DNA from: Fibrobacter succinogenes
Lineage (GTDB): Bacteria; Fibrobacterota; Fibrobacteria; Fibrobacterales; Fibrobacteraceae
Assembly (NCBI GenBank): GCA_902794535.1
Contig: CADBHQ010000015.1
Coordinates: 1-64,000, forward strand
Reading direction: 5' to 3'
DNA: 64,000 nt
In this document: positions 7,377 through 15,682 of the stretch, piece by piece
How the letters are laid out: the number at the start of each line of letters is the position of its first letter
Position numbering within the stretch: the stretch's first letter is position 1
The notes under the pieces: generated by a model
Database searches by the model: none
What the model saw: only the letters and a program-made list of their open reading frames with translations
What the model was told of the DNA's origin: nothing
Position numbers and translations under genes: made by a program

Positions 7377-8647
7377 GGAAATCTAGTTCTGTTGAACACC
7401 TGGGTGAGCACTTCGAAAATTGCGTCAGCATCAATTTTGAAAAGAATCCGGAATACAAAGAGGTTTTTAACAAAAATCTGGATGTGAATAGAATCGTTGC
7501 TGAAATTTCCGCTATAAGTGCCAGGCCTATTATTCCTGGACGGACGCTCCTTTTTCTAGATGAGGTTCAGCTTTGCCCCGAAGCGATCATGTCGCTCCGT
7601 TTTTTCAAGGAGGATTTGCCCTGCTTGCATGTGATTGCCGCCGGATCACTGCTTGAATTCGCCCTCCAGGAACTCCCGACTTTTGGCGTGGGCCGCATCC
7701 ATTCCATGTTCATGTACCCCATGACCTTTGACGAGTTCGCGCAGGCAAATGGTTTTGACAAGCTTCTAAAAGTCCGCGATCAGGCATCGAGCGATAAGCC
7801 GTTGCCGGAAACGGTTCACAATAAATTCGTGGAACTTTTCAGAACCTACCTCATGGTGGGCGGAATGCCAGAAGTAGTCGCCAAGTGGATTGAAAGCAAG
7901 GACTACCTACAGTGTCAATCTATCCAAGACGACATTCTGATTTCGTACGAAGATGATTTTGCCAAATACAAGAAGAATGTCGACCCTACTTTACTCAGGT
8001 CTGCATTCCGAAGTGCGGCATTGCAAATCACAAAGAAATTCACGTATGCAAAGGTAGGGAACGGTTACAAAACAGAAAAAATCCGTGAAGCCATGCAGTT
8101 GCTTACCCTTGCGGGAATTGTCACTCCCGTAACACGTTCTGCAGCAAACGGACTCCCTTTGGGGAGCGAAGCGGATCCGTCTTACCAAAAATACCTGCTT
8201 CTCGATTCCGGTTTGCAATTACGTTTAATGAATATGTCCCTTGGCGACATTTCCGAGACTATCTCTGCAATTCTCACGTCAAGCGCCGCGGATCTTGTGA
8301 ACAAGGGCTCGTTGGCAGAAATGGTTGCCGGGCTTGAACTTTTACGGAACAAGACGCCAAATATGCGGCACGAATTATTCTATTGGACGCGGATGCAAAA
8401 GAATAGCCAGTCCGAAGTGGATTATGTAGATTCCCTTGGTGGGCATGTCATGCCTATCGAGGTCAAGGCAGATACCCAGGGGGGCATGAAGAGCCTATGG
8501 AATATGATGCGCGAGAAAAATCTTTCGAACGCTTATCGTATTTCTCTTGAAAACTTAGGGCAATTCGACTACTGCGATGTCGAAGCGGAAAATGCAATTC
8601 GCCACGTTCAAATATGTCCGCTTTACGCCATATCGCAGATAAAGTAA
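7283..8647 (+). CDS. AAA ATPase with C-terminal DUF4143
   Basis: A 454-residue protein. It starts MYFERKIDRFL as usual for the family, has Walker A GARQVGKS near residue 30 and Walker B LLFLDEVQ near 92, and ends with a DUF4143 domain that includes the nuclease-like E-VDYV and PIEVKA pieces near residues 380-400. Members are common, mobile and of uncertain role; the C-terminal part resembles a PD-(D/E)XK fold. The start at 7283 is chosen over 7262 because the family N-terminus begins here. It is preceded by the 33-bp triple repeat and a possible leader peptide. No downstream partner is on the same transcript. Confidence 0.9.
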   Translation: MYFERKIDRFLLEWSKQKDHKPLLLRGARQVGKSSSVEHLGEHFENCVSINFEKNPEYKEVFNKNLDVNRIVAEISAISARPIIPGRTLLFLDEVQLCPEAIMSLRFFKEDLPCLHVIAAGSLLEFALQELPTFGVGRIHSMFMYPMTFDEFAQANGFDKLLKVRDQASSDKPLPETVHNKFVELFRTYLMVGGMPEVVAKWIESKDYLQCQSIQDDILISYEDDFAKYKKNVDPTLLRSAFRSAALQITKKFTYAKVGNGYKTEKIREAMQLLTLAGIVTPVTRSAANGLPLGSEADPSYQKYLLLDSGLQLRLMNMSLGDISETISAILTSSAADLVNKGSLAEMVAGLELLRNKTPNMRHELFYWTRMQKNSQSEVDYVDSLGGHVMPIEVKADTQGGMKSLWNMMREKNLSNAYRISLENLGQFDYCDVEAENAIRHVQICPLYAISQIK

Positions 8648-8686
8648 AATTGGTTGAGCAAAAGTTCTTTAATATTATAAACAAAC

Positions 8687-8715
8687 TTGACGAAGTTGTA
8701 TTAAAAATGTATCAT
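8687..8715 (+). promoter_or_regulatory. Predicted promoter of the secreted Gly-rich protein gene
   Basis: TTGACG at 8687 and TATCAT at 8710 are separated by 17 bp. The start codon at 8763 has AAAGGA before it, leaving a leader of about 40 bases. Confidence 0.6.
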
Positions 8716-8762
8716 TTATGTAGTTTTTAAGGGATGCTTGAAACATAACAAAGGAATTTTAT

Positions 8763-10568
8763 ATGAAAAATATATATCGTGTGGTTTCTGCACTATTATT
8801 TGCTGCTTCAGCAACGTTTGCAGCGGTATACAATATCTCAGTCGGCCCTAAAGATGGTGAAGAACTTTTGCTAAAGGATGGCGATGTCATAAATGGTACC
8901 ATTGATGGGACTGAAAGGAAGGTCAGAATTTTAGTTGCCAAAGATGCCAAGATTACTCTTGAAAACGCGCAAGTTCTTGGTGTGAATCAAGGTCAGTTTA
9001 TGTCGGCTGGTATTAGGTGTCTGGGGAACTGTACCCTCGATCTTAGGGGGAAAAATATCATGAAGGGGTATTATGGTAATTTCCCGGGCGTCCAGGTGCC
9101 AGATGATATAGATGGCCAAAAATATACGATGACAATTGAGGGTGATGGTTCCCTTGAAGCAAGTAGCAATGGTTATGGAGCTGGTATCGGCTGTAACCGT
9201 TATACAAATTGTGGCCATATAGTTATCAAAAGTGGTGTAATTAAAGCAACGGGTGGTTTCACTGCGGCCGGCATTGGCTCTAGCAAGGATGCTCATGGAG
9301 GCAATATCTCTATCGAAGGTGGTGAAATTACCGCCGCTGGTGGTCTATATGCAGCTGGCATTGGCGGTGGCGGTTATGAAGAATCGGGGTGTGGCGATAT
9401 AACTATCAGTGGCGGTAAAATTATAGCAATGGGAGGTGATGAGATGCCGGGAATGGGAGGTAAAGGTGCTGCCGGCATTGGCTGTGGAAACAGTGGGTCC
9501 TGTGGAAAAGTTACAATTACAAAAGATGTTGCTAAAGTTATAGCAATAAAGGGAAAGAAAGCTCCTTATAGCATTGGAGGATCTGATGGACTTGTCGGTA
9601 CTGTTACCGTCGATGATGTAGAAGGAAGTATTGAAGAAAATCCTTTCATGCTCCCAGCAAAAGCTGCCGAAATTGTAACTCCTGGTAGCATGACTATTGG
9701 TATTATTGACGGCGATTATAGCGGCAATGAAGCTGTGAACTTTGCGAAGGATATGGTTGTTGACACGATTATTTTTAAACGTACGTTCCCTGTTGTCGTA
9801 GGGGGAAATAATTATTCCACTATTATGTTCCCGTTCGAAATCAAGGCTGAAGAAATCGAGAATTTAGATGTGGTCTACATGTTCCTCGGCATAGGCGTTG
9901 ATAAAAGTAATAATAAGTATGTGGCTGTGGATCGTGTTTGGTTTAGTCGTTTTGTAGGTACAACATATACGATGGAAGCGTACAAGCCGTATTTAATCAA
10001 GCTCAAATCCCAAGCAACGAACATTGTAATCAATAAAACGACTGACCTTGTTCTTAAGGCGACTCCGACAGAGGATGGTGATTTTGATGTAATGCAGTCT
10101 GATGATTACAATCAGTATGGTAATTATGTATTCCGTGGCGTTGTCCAAGGCAAAACCTGGGATGCCAACAGTCCGGAAGTGTTGGGTACGAACAAGGCTG
10201 CAGCCTATGGCTTTGCGGGTACCGCCACGTCTGACATCTCGGTTGGCCAGTTTGTCAAGGTGGGCGAAGGCGCCTTCATCAAGCCACTCCGCGCCTATAT
10301 CTACAAGAGTCCGGTACCGCAATCAGCACCGCGGGCGCAGTCCCATGCCTTGTACCAGCCCGCACCTGTCGACGACCTTCCGGAAACGATGAACGTTGTT
10401 GTGGTTGACCGTAAAAAGGATGGCGAGGAACAGACGACCGTCATCGGCCAGTTCAACAGCCGTACCGGAGAAATCCGCCTGAACCGCACGACGCATACTT
10501 ACGACCTGAAGGGCCGTTCTGTCCGCGACGCAGGCCGCATGGCCAAGGGCGTTTATTTAAACAAGTAA
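8763..10568 (+). CDS. Secreted Gly-rich beta-solenoid-like protein with basic C-terminal tail
   Basis: A 601-residue protein with a clear signal peptide (residues 1-20, MKNIYRVVSALLFAASATFA). Residues about 70-275 contain repeats of the form G-I-G-x-G with ISGGxI and ATGG, such as AAGIGGGGYE and ITISGGKIIAMGG, which would build a right-handed beta solenoid. Paired cysteines recur within these repeats (for example IGCNRYTNCG). A central beta-sandwich-like part follows, and the end (TYDLKGRSVRD then KGVYLNK) resembles the C-terminal tails of other secreted proteins here, which may serve secretion or surface attachment of T9SS type. No catalytic motif is visible. Its own promoter and a following 43-aa peptide gene suggest a two-gene unit. 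Confidence 0.8.
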   Translation: MKNIYRVVSALLFAASATFAAVYNISVGPKDGEELLLKDGDVINGTIDGTERKVRILVAKDAKITLENAQVLGVNQGQFMSAGIRCLGNCTLDLRGKNIMKGYYGNFPGVQVPDDIDGQKYTMTIEGDGSLEASSNGYGAGIGCNRYTNCGHIVIKSGVIKATGGFTAAGIGSSKDAHGGNISIEGGEITAAGGLYAAGIGGGGYEESGCGDITISGGKIIAMGGDEMPGMGGKGAAGIGCGNSGSCGKVTITKDVAKVIAIKGKKAPYSIGGSDGLVGTVTVDDVEGSIEENPFMLPAKAAEIVTPGSMTIGIIDGDYSGNEAVNFAKDMVVDTIIFKRTFPVVVGGNNYSTIMFPFEIKAEEIENLDVVYMFLGIGVDKSNNKYVAVDRVWFSRFVGTTYTMEAYKPYLIKLKSQATNIVINKTTDLVLKATPTEDGDFDVMQSDDYNQYGNYVFRGVVQGKTWDANSPEVLGTNKAAAYGFAGTATSDISVGQFVKVGEGAFIKPLRAYIYKSPVPQSAPRAQSHALYQPAPVDDLPETMNVVVVDRKKDGEEQTTVIGQFNSRTGEIRLNRTTHTYDLKGRSVRDAGRMAKGVYLNK

Positions 10569-10595
10569 AACATTTAATAATACGAGTTGATAAAT

Positions 10596-10727
10596 ATGAA
10601 AAAAGAAATCGAACAGAAAAAAGAATACTCAACCCCTACAGTGAGAGTGGTTGAACTCAAGCACCAGGCCCAGCTGCTGCAAGCTTCGTCGTCGGATCCT
10701 TTAACAACTCATGGCGAGTTGAATTAA
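10596..10727 (+). CDS. 43-residue peptide with a P-T-x-x-V-V-E-L pattern
   Basis: ATG 10596 opens a 43-codon frame starting MKKEIEQKKEYSTPTVRVVE and ending SSSDPLTTHGELN, with QAQLLQASS between. Short proteins with a charged start, a Y-x-x-P-x-x-x-V-V-E-L centre and a LL-x-x-S tail are common in Bacteroidetes and Fibrobacter and are usually left unannotated. It has no signal peptide. It lies 27 bases after the secreted protein gene and its stop shares bases with the stop of the convergent ohrR-like pseudogene (TTAA at 10724-10727). Function unknown; a secreted or processed peptide is one possibility. Confidence 0.55.
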   Translation: MKKEIEQKKEYSTPTVRVVELKHQAQLLQASSSDPLTTHGELN

Positions 10728-11112
10728 AGCCCTTCCAAGACCTTGTACAGCAACTTGTACAAGGTCTTTGCTTCGGTGTCGGAGAGGTTGACGCAGCTGG
10801 CCATGGACTTGGGGACGCTTGCGGCTTGGCGTTTGAGGGATTCGCCTTGGTCGGTGAGGCTTACTGGATGTAGCCCTTGGCTTCGAGCTTTTTCAAAAGC
10901 GGGGTTAGCGTGCCCGAATCGAGGAATAGCTTTTTGCCGAGTTCAGAGACGTTGCACTTTTTTTCTTCCCAGAGCACGAGCATCACAATGTACTGCGTGT
11001 ACGTGAGGTCAAGCGGTTCCAGGTACGGGGCGTAACGACGCGTGATTTCTTTAGATGCTGCATACAGCGGAAAGCACAGCTGGTTTTCGAGTTTTAGCTG
11101 GGGGCAGTCCAT
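10724..11112 (-). pseudogene. OhrR/MarR-type peroxide regulator, internally deleted and frameshifted
   Basis: The N-terminal half (from 11112) reads KLENQLCFPLYAASKEITRR, with the redox-sensing cysteine of OhrR, and continues through the DNA-recognition helix GTLTPLLKKLEAKGYIQ, where it meets a stop at 10861. In another frame, directly after, the family C-terminus appears: SLTDQGESLKRQA, then MASCVNLS and TLYKLLYKVLEGL, ending at 10724. Missing between the halves are roughly a dozen residues of the beta wing (the usual R-x-R-x-x-x-DER part). A deletion that also shifted frame explains this. The 83-aa product could still fold in part but should not regulate normally. It lies eight bases after the peroxidase gene. 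Confidence 0.8.
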
Positions 11113-11120
11113 GGCAGCTC

Positions 11121-11663
11121 CTAGAGCAACTTTTCTACACAGGCGCGCACGGCGTCCATGTCGGCGGTGGGTTCAAAGCGAGCGACTACGTTGCCTTCGC
11201 GGTCGACCACGAACTTGGTGAAGTTCCACTTGATGTCGGGATTTTTCTTGTAATCCTTGTCGATACTCTTGAGCAAGAGCGCCATAGCGGCAGCCTTCAC
11301 GCCGAATCCGAAACCTTCAAAACCTTTCTGCGATTTCAAGTAGGTGTAGAGCGGGAGTTCATCGGGACCGTTCACGTCGGACTTTTTCATCTGCGGGAAT
11401 TCGGTGCCGTAATGGAGCGTGCAGAATTCGTGGATTTCGTCATCGGTGCCAGGAGTTTGGCCCTTGAACTGGTTGCAGGGAATGTCAATGACTTCAAAGC
11501 CCTTGTCGTGAAAATCGGAGTACATCTGTTCAATGGGCTTGTAGTGCGGGGTAAAGCCGCAACCGGTCGCCGTGTTCACGATGAGCATTACCTTGCCCTT
11601 GAAGTTCGCGAGCGGGACTTCGTTTCCTTTGCCGTCGGTGAGCGTGTAATCGTAGATGGTCAT
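11121..11663 (-). CDS. Glutathione peroxidase family protein (cysteine type)
   Basis: A 180-residue thiol peroxidase of the GPx family. NTATGCGFTPHY holds the peroxidatic cysteine near residue 35 in place of selenocysteine; DIPCNQFKGQTPGTDDEI has the second conserved block with the likely resolving cysteine, and KWNFTKFVVDREG is the conserved WNF block. No signal peptide, so cytoplasmic; the reductant is probably thioredoxin, as for most cysteine-type GPx. GGAGG lies seven bases before the ATG. An OhrR-like operator is present in the promoter, and the downstream gene is the broken regulator. Confidence 0.92.
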   Translation of the reverse strand: MTIYDYTLTDGKGNEVPLANFKGKVMLIVNTATGCGFTPHYKPIEQMYSDFHDKGFEVIDIPCNQFKGQTPGTDDEIHEFCTLHYGTEFPQMKKSDVNGPDELPLYTYLKSQKGFEGFGFGVKAAAMALLLKSIDKDYKKNPDIKWNFTKFVVDREGNVVARFEPTADMDAVRACVEKLL

Positions 11664-11696
11664 ATTTTGCCTCCGCGTTTTAAAAATTAAATTGCA

Positions 11697-11711
11697 TACA
11701 ATTCAATTTTA
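11697..11711 (-). promoter_or_regulatory. OhrR-box-like operator before the peroxidase gene
   Basis: TACAATTCAATTTTA matches the Bacillus OhrR operator (TACAATTAAATTGTA) at 13 of 15 positions. It lies 34 bp before the peroxidase start in AT-rich promoter DNA. The match is by eye from known operators. Confidence 0.5.
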
Positions 11712-11768
11712 TAAAATTTAATTCAAAAAAACAATAGGCGGAAGCTAAAAATAAGTTTAAAAAGCTTT

Positions 11769-12926
11769 CTACAAGTCGAATTCGGTCAATTTATCGAATT
11801 TTTTAGCCGTACCGGTCGGTTCCGGAAGAATCTTTTTCAGGCAGGCAAAGAATTTCGTCTTGTTATTCTTTTCATAGTTATGCGCGAGGGTAAAAGCATT
11901 ACCAGACGCATCTACACTGTCCGTAAGATCCTTAATGTACTTGGCATTTTCTTCTGAGCACAGGAACTTGGGAATTTCTTTGGTACGTTCGTCATAATAG
12001 GTACAAGTCGTACTATCCGATGTCACCTGCAGTTCAGCAAATAGGCTAGATTCATAGTCCCTGCCATCCAAATACTCCGCTCTAGTAATTTCTACAGAAT
12101 ACGTTTTTCCGCCAATTTTGAACGTTTCTCCGGTATCCGTAATCGAAAGGCTTTCTATACCAAGGGATTCTAGCTGTTCATCAGTATACTCAGGATACAC
12201 AGTTTCATCATCACCTATATAGGGATACACCATTAAGCTTGTGGCTCGGAATTCGACAACTTTCCCGGTATAAAGCGATTTATACAGATAGGTACGAACA
12301 CCATTAATCTTGTACCCAAAATCAACACGCTTGAGTTCCAATACGTCTGAAGAATCCAACACATCAGACACGCTGCCAGGAGCAATAAACGAGACGGTGT
12401 TCTTCGCAATTCTTATATCTGTGCCTATCCGACTATTTCCATCGCGACACACCGTCTCTTTTTTAGATTCCCTGTACGAACAAGACGTAGGAGTCCACGT
12501 TCCTTCAATATTTCCGGCAGATCCCCCGACATACATGCTGCCATCACTTTCAAAAGATCCATTGAATCGCTCAGAAAACAGAACCAAGGTATCTCCTACA
12601 AATAGGTATTTATAGGAATCCATCTTAAAAGATTCATCTACTATGCCCCACTGAAACTTTTCATTTTTAACAAGACACTTCCAAGACGGCCAAATAGTTT
12701 CCTCGAAAGAGATAACTTGTTTTTTCTTGTCAACCGTATCATTAATAGACATTACCAATTTGTCATTTTCGACTGTAATCGAATAGGCTTCCATCAAGCT
12801 GTCTATCACAGACCGAGTATCTTCGCCCGAGCTAGACGAGGCCGAGTCACCACCGCAGGCAACGAACAACATCGAAGACAATGCGCAAACCGCACCATAT
12901 ACAAAAAAATTTCCGACTCGCAACAT
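11769..12926 (-). CDS. Secreted lipoprotein of unknown function
   Basis: A 385-residue protein with a lipoprotein signal: hydrophobic segment, then lipobox FVAC at residues 21-24 followed by GGD and a Ser-rich linker. The rest is rich in Asp, Ser and Thr with beta-strand-like alternation and scattered cysteine pairs (CSYRESKKETVC; CTYY and FLC). It resembles the many Fibrobacter lipoproteins without catalytic motifs. GGAGG precedes the ATG. It is the last leftward gene before the peroxidase pair and is probably a single-gene unit. I do not recognise a domain. Confidence 0.75.
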   Translation of the reverse strand: MLRVGNFFVYGAVCALSSMLFVACGGDSASSSSGEDTRSVIDSLMEAYSITVENDKLVMSINDTVDKKKQVISFEETIWPSWKCLVKNEKFQWGIVDESFKMDSYKYLFVGDTLVLFSERFNGSFESDGSMYVGGSAGNIEGTWTPTSCSYRESKKETVCRDGNSRIGTDIRIAKNTVSFIAPGSVSDVLDSSDVLELKRVDFGYKINGVRTYLYKSLYTGKVVEFRATSLMVYPYIGDDETVYPEYTDEQLESLGIESLSITDTGETFKIGGKTYSVEITRAEYLDGRDYESSLFAELQVTSDSTTCTYYDERTKEIPKFLCSEENAKYIKDLTDSVDASGNAFTLAHNYEKNNKTKFFACLKKILPEPTGTAKKFDKLTEFDL

Positions 12927-12979
12927 TCTATGTTACCTCCTGAATGGTCGAACATCATAAATATAACCAATCATAGATG

Positions 12980-13010
12980 AAAAAGCCACCCGGAAGGAAT
13001 CCCAGGTGGC
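12980..13010 (-). terminator. Terminator after the beta-helix enzyme gene
   Basis: On the minus strand a GCCACC...GGGTGGC stem is followed by TTTTT, 20 bp after the stop at 13031. Confidence 0.7.
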
Positions 13011-13030
13011 AATTAGGCAAGGAGTAAATT

Positions 13031-15574
13031 TTACTTGAGTTGTACGCGGAGCGTCTTGCCGGCGCCACGCACCAGGTAGATTCCCTTTGCAAGGCCAGCC
13101 TGTTTCAAGGTTTCGGTGATCGAGAGGCCTGCGCGGTTATTGACGACACCCATCAGGCGACCGCTTGCGTTAAACACCTTCAGAGAGCGATCCGCATTCG
13201 GCATGAAGTTCACGCTGTAGTCGCGAATTCCGGTGGTGTTAAGTTCTTCCTTGGTGAGAGCGAACTGGATCCAGTCCAGATTCACGTAGCTACCGGTGAA
13301 CTGCACGCGCAGCACATGGTCGCCCTTTTCGATTTCGCTAGTTTCGCCGTCCATGAGCGTATAGGTGTTCCAGTCGTCGGTCTGCGGCACCGCAATCGTA
13401 TCGGTCACGGCCTTACCGTCGATAAACAGGCGAATGCTACCGCCTTCAAGGCCATCTGCCACGCTGGCGCGGAACACGAACTTGCTTGCGGTCACCACGT
13501 TCACAGAGTATTCAAGCCATTCGCCTGCCTGGGTGTAACCAATGGCATAGCCCTCGTTCACAAAGTCCTTGTCGTAGAACGATACGCTCTGGCCACCTTC
13601 ATCGTAGTCTTCGAGCTGCACGATTCCCGGAAGGGTGAACTGAGCCTTGTACGGGGTCTGTTCCACAGCGCCGTTAAAGTCGGCGAGCGGAATTTCCTTG
13701 ATGTCGCGGATGTAACGGAAGGACTTTTCGATACCGGCGTTGTTCACGACGTCATCGCTGTAATAGTTGTTGGACTGCTGGAGATTATTCTGACCCGCCT
13801 GATTCTGGCCCACGCCTGCAGGGGAATTCTTGAACACGTTTTCCTTCACGGTAAAGCCGCTGGAGCCTTCGTCCAGGTAGATGGGCACATTCCAGTAGTC
13901 GGCCCACTTGGAAGTTCCGTTATCGTGGATATAGTTGTGCTGGATTTCGCTACCGGTGCCCTGGTTACTCAAAGTGTAAATCGGGCCGGAGTCGCAAAGC
14001 AGGCGGGCAATGTGGTGAATTTCGTTCCAGTTCACATGGTTATTGGTCATGGCAGTCTGATTCTTTGTCCAGCCAAAGCCAATGGAAATGCCGGAGTAGT
14101 AAGTGTAAGAGACTTCGTTATGTTCGATTACCACATAGCGCGGGTAACCGGCGCCAATACCTACAGCACCTTGGTGTTCGTTCGTCACGTTGGTGACCAG
14201 GTTGTTCTTGACCGTATCGCGGGTGCTGATTTCGTCCTTGTCGCTCGGATTGTAGGCGATATGGATTTCGGTCGTGGAATCCTGATAGAACTTGCCCAGC
14301 ATAATGCCCGCGGCACCGATTTCGAAGAAGGCATTGCCCTGGATCATGTCATCGTTAGTGCCAGAGACAAAGTCGAGGCCCGTAGCCGCAATCTGCGAGA
14401 ACACGTTGCCCTGCACCAAAAAATGATGCGCATTTTCGACGCGGAAAGCCGCATCGGGGCGCCACAGCAAGTACTTATTGCTGTTCAGCTTTTCCCAGTT
14501 TCCGCGGCTCGGATCCGGAAGAACGTCTACGTTGAAGTTTGCGGCCTGCAAATCCAAGAAGCCCTCTTCGCTCGGGCGGGTATAGTTGGAATGGGCAAAG
14601 ATGAGACCTTCGAAGCTCATGTAGCCCACTTTGTTCTTGGTGTCTTTACCCAAAACGCTGAACAAAGTATTGAGGCGGGGTGCAACCACGTGGGCAGTCG
14701 CCATGCTTTCGCCGGAACGCGGCTTGTAATAAAGCACATGGTTCTTTTCGTCCAGGTACCATTCACCCGGAGCGTCAATCAGGTCGTAGGAATTTTCCAG
14801 ATAGAAAACCTGCTGCTTGGGCGGATTGCTCATGAAGGCGGTGCCGAGCATGGGGAAAGCGCGGTGGAACAGCTTGGTGCGTTCAGGATCCTTGGGGATG
14901 AGCTTTGCGGTGCCGCCGTTTACCTGGGCCTTTTCAAGACGCAAGATGTTTTCGGACCAGGCGATCATCAGGTGGATTTCGACATCTTCGATGTTCTTGA
15001 TATTCTTGATGTAGTCGGCAGAGACATCGAAGGCGCGGCCCGAAGAGTCCACCTTCGTGAGGCGCACGAAATCGTGGTCGAAACCGCCGTTGCCTTTTTC
15101 CTTTGCATCAATCACGTTGGGGAAGCATGCGCGAACGGCCTTGCGGTTGTTCACGTAAAGCTGGCGGAAACGGCCATCGACGCCTTCAGCTTTCCAGATG
15201 TTGTTCGCCTCGTCGTGAATGGTCCAGCCGGTAATGCCCATACCGCCGGTAATCAAGGGCTTTTCGCCATCGGCCGCTTTATAACGCACGTAGTGGCCGT
15301 CTTTACCGCCGTCACGTTCGTCAAAGTTGATTGTTGCGGGGAGCGCGTAGGTGCCTTCGCGGAGAATGACTTCGATGTCACCCGTCATGGTGCCATTAAT
15401 GGCACGCACAGCTTTTTGTGCCTGCGTGATTGTCTTGAACGGAGCATCTTTTGTACCCGCGGCAGCATCGCTTCCAGAAGGGGAAACATAGAACGTCGCC
15501 TGAGTGGCGGCAGCGGCGGCACCGGCAAAAGCGAGCGTGCTGCCAAACACCAAAGAAAGAATCTTTGCATTCAT
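13031..15574 (-). CDS. Secreted right-handed beta-helix glycosidase-like protein with CBM6-like module
   Basis: An 847-residue protein with a signal peptide (about residues 1-22). YVSPSGSDAAAGTKDAPFKT and ILREGTYAL followed by a long run of asparagine-rich turns (HNEVSYTYYSGISIGFG, VNWNEIHHIAR) are the hallmarks of parallel beta-helix carbohydrate-active enzymes. The N-terminal layout, including GGMGITGW and FRQLYVNNRKAVRA, recalls GH141 (fucosidases and xylanases), but I cannot assign the family with certainty. A CBM6-like domain follows (QLEDYDEGGQSVSFYD to LDWIQFAL, about residues 635-785), then a sorting-type tail (GLAKGIYLV, LRVQLK). The ATG at 15574 has AGG upstream; GTG 15586 is less likely. 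It is transcribed from its own promoter in the regulon described in the findings. Confidence 0.8.
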   Translation of the reverse strand: MNAKILSLVFGSTLAFAGAAAAATQATFYVSPSGSDAAAGTKDAPFKTITQAQKAVRAINGTMTGDIEVILREGTYALPATINFDERDGGKDGHYVRYKAADGEKPLITGGMGITGWTIHDEANNIWKAEGVDGRFRQLYVNNRKAVRACFPNVIDAKEKGNGGFDHDFVRLTKVDSSGRAFDVSADYIKNIKNIEDVEIHLMIAWSENILRLEKAQVNGGTAKLIPKDPERTKLFHRAFPMLGTAFMSNPPKQQVFYLENSYDLIDAPGEWYLDEKNHVLYYKPRSGESMATAHVVAPRLNTLFSVLGKDTKNKVGYMSFEGLIFAHSNYTRPSEEGFLDLQAANFNVDVLPDPSRGNWEKLNSNKYLLWRPDAAFRVENAHHFLVQGNVFSQIAATGLDFVSGTNDDMIQGNAFFEIGAAGIMLGKFYQDSTTEIHIAYNPSDKDEISTRDTVKNNLVTNVTNEHQGAVGIGAGYPRYVVIEHNEVSYTYYSGISIGFGWTKNQTAMTNNHVNWNEIHHIARLLCDSGPIYTLSNQGTGSEIQHNYIHDNGTSKWADYWNVPIYLDEGSSGFTVKENVFKNSPAGVGQNQAGQNNLQQSNNYYSDDVVNNAGIEKSFRYIRDIKEIPLADFNGAVEQTPYKAQFTLPGIVQLEDYDEGGQSVSFYDKDFVNEGYAIGYTQAGEWLEYSVNVVTASKFVFRASVADGLEGGSIRLFIDGKAVTDTIAVPQTDDWNTYTLMDGETSEIEKGDHVLRVQFTGSYVNLDWIQFALTKEELNTTGIRDYSVNFMPNADRSLKVFNASGRLMGVVNNRAGLSITETLKQAGLAKGIYLVRGAGKTLRVQLK

Positions 15575-15606
15575 AAGAAACCTCACGAAAAATCCACACC
15601 AATAAA

Positions 15607-15671
15607 AAAAATACCTTTTGATGTCAAAAAAAGAACTCCCTTTTCGGGAGTTCTCGTTGACAAGTTGTCAA
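15607..15671 (-). promoter_or_regulatory. Regulon promoter: palindrome plus -10, beta-helix gene
   Basis: TTGACAAGTTGTCAA (15657-15671) is a perfect palindrome; its near edge is 44 bp from the first T (15613) of GGTATTTTT. The GH5 terminator hairpin lies between the two. Confidence 0.6.
15626..15653 (-). terminator. Terminator after the GH5 gene
   Basis: GAACTCCC / GGGAGTTC arms with a 5-base loop, followed on the minus strand by seven T. It lies between the operator-like palindrome and the next start codon, so it could also work as an attenuator. Confidence 0.85.
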
Positions 15672-15682
15672 TGCCGAAACGC

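Noticed and set aside
10738..10767. A perfect 12-bp inverted repeat that looks like a terminator
   Set aside because: It is the coding sequence for TLYKLLYKV of the broken OhrR gene, where repeated LYK codons create the symmetry, and no T run follows.
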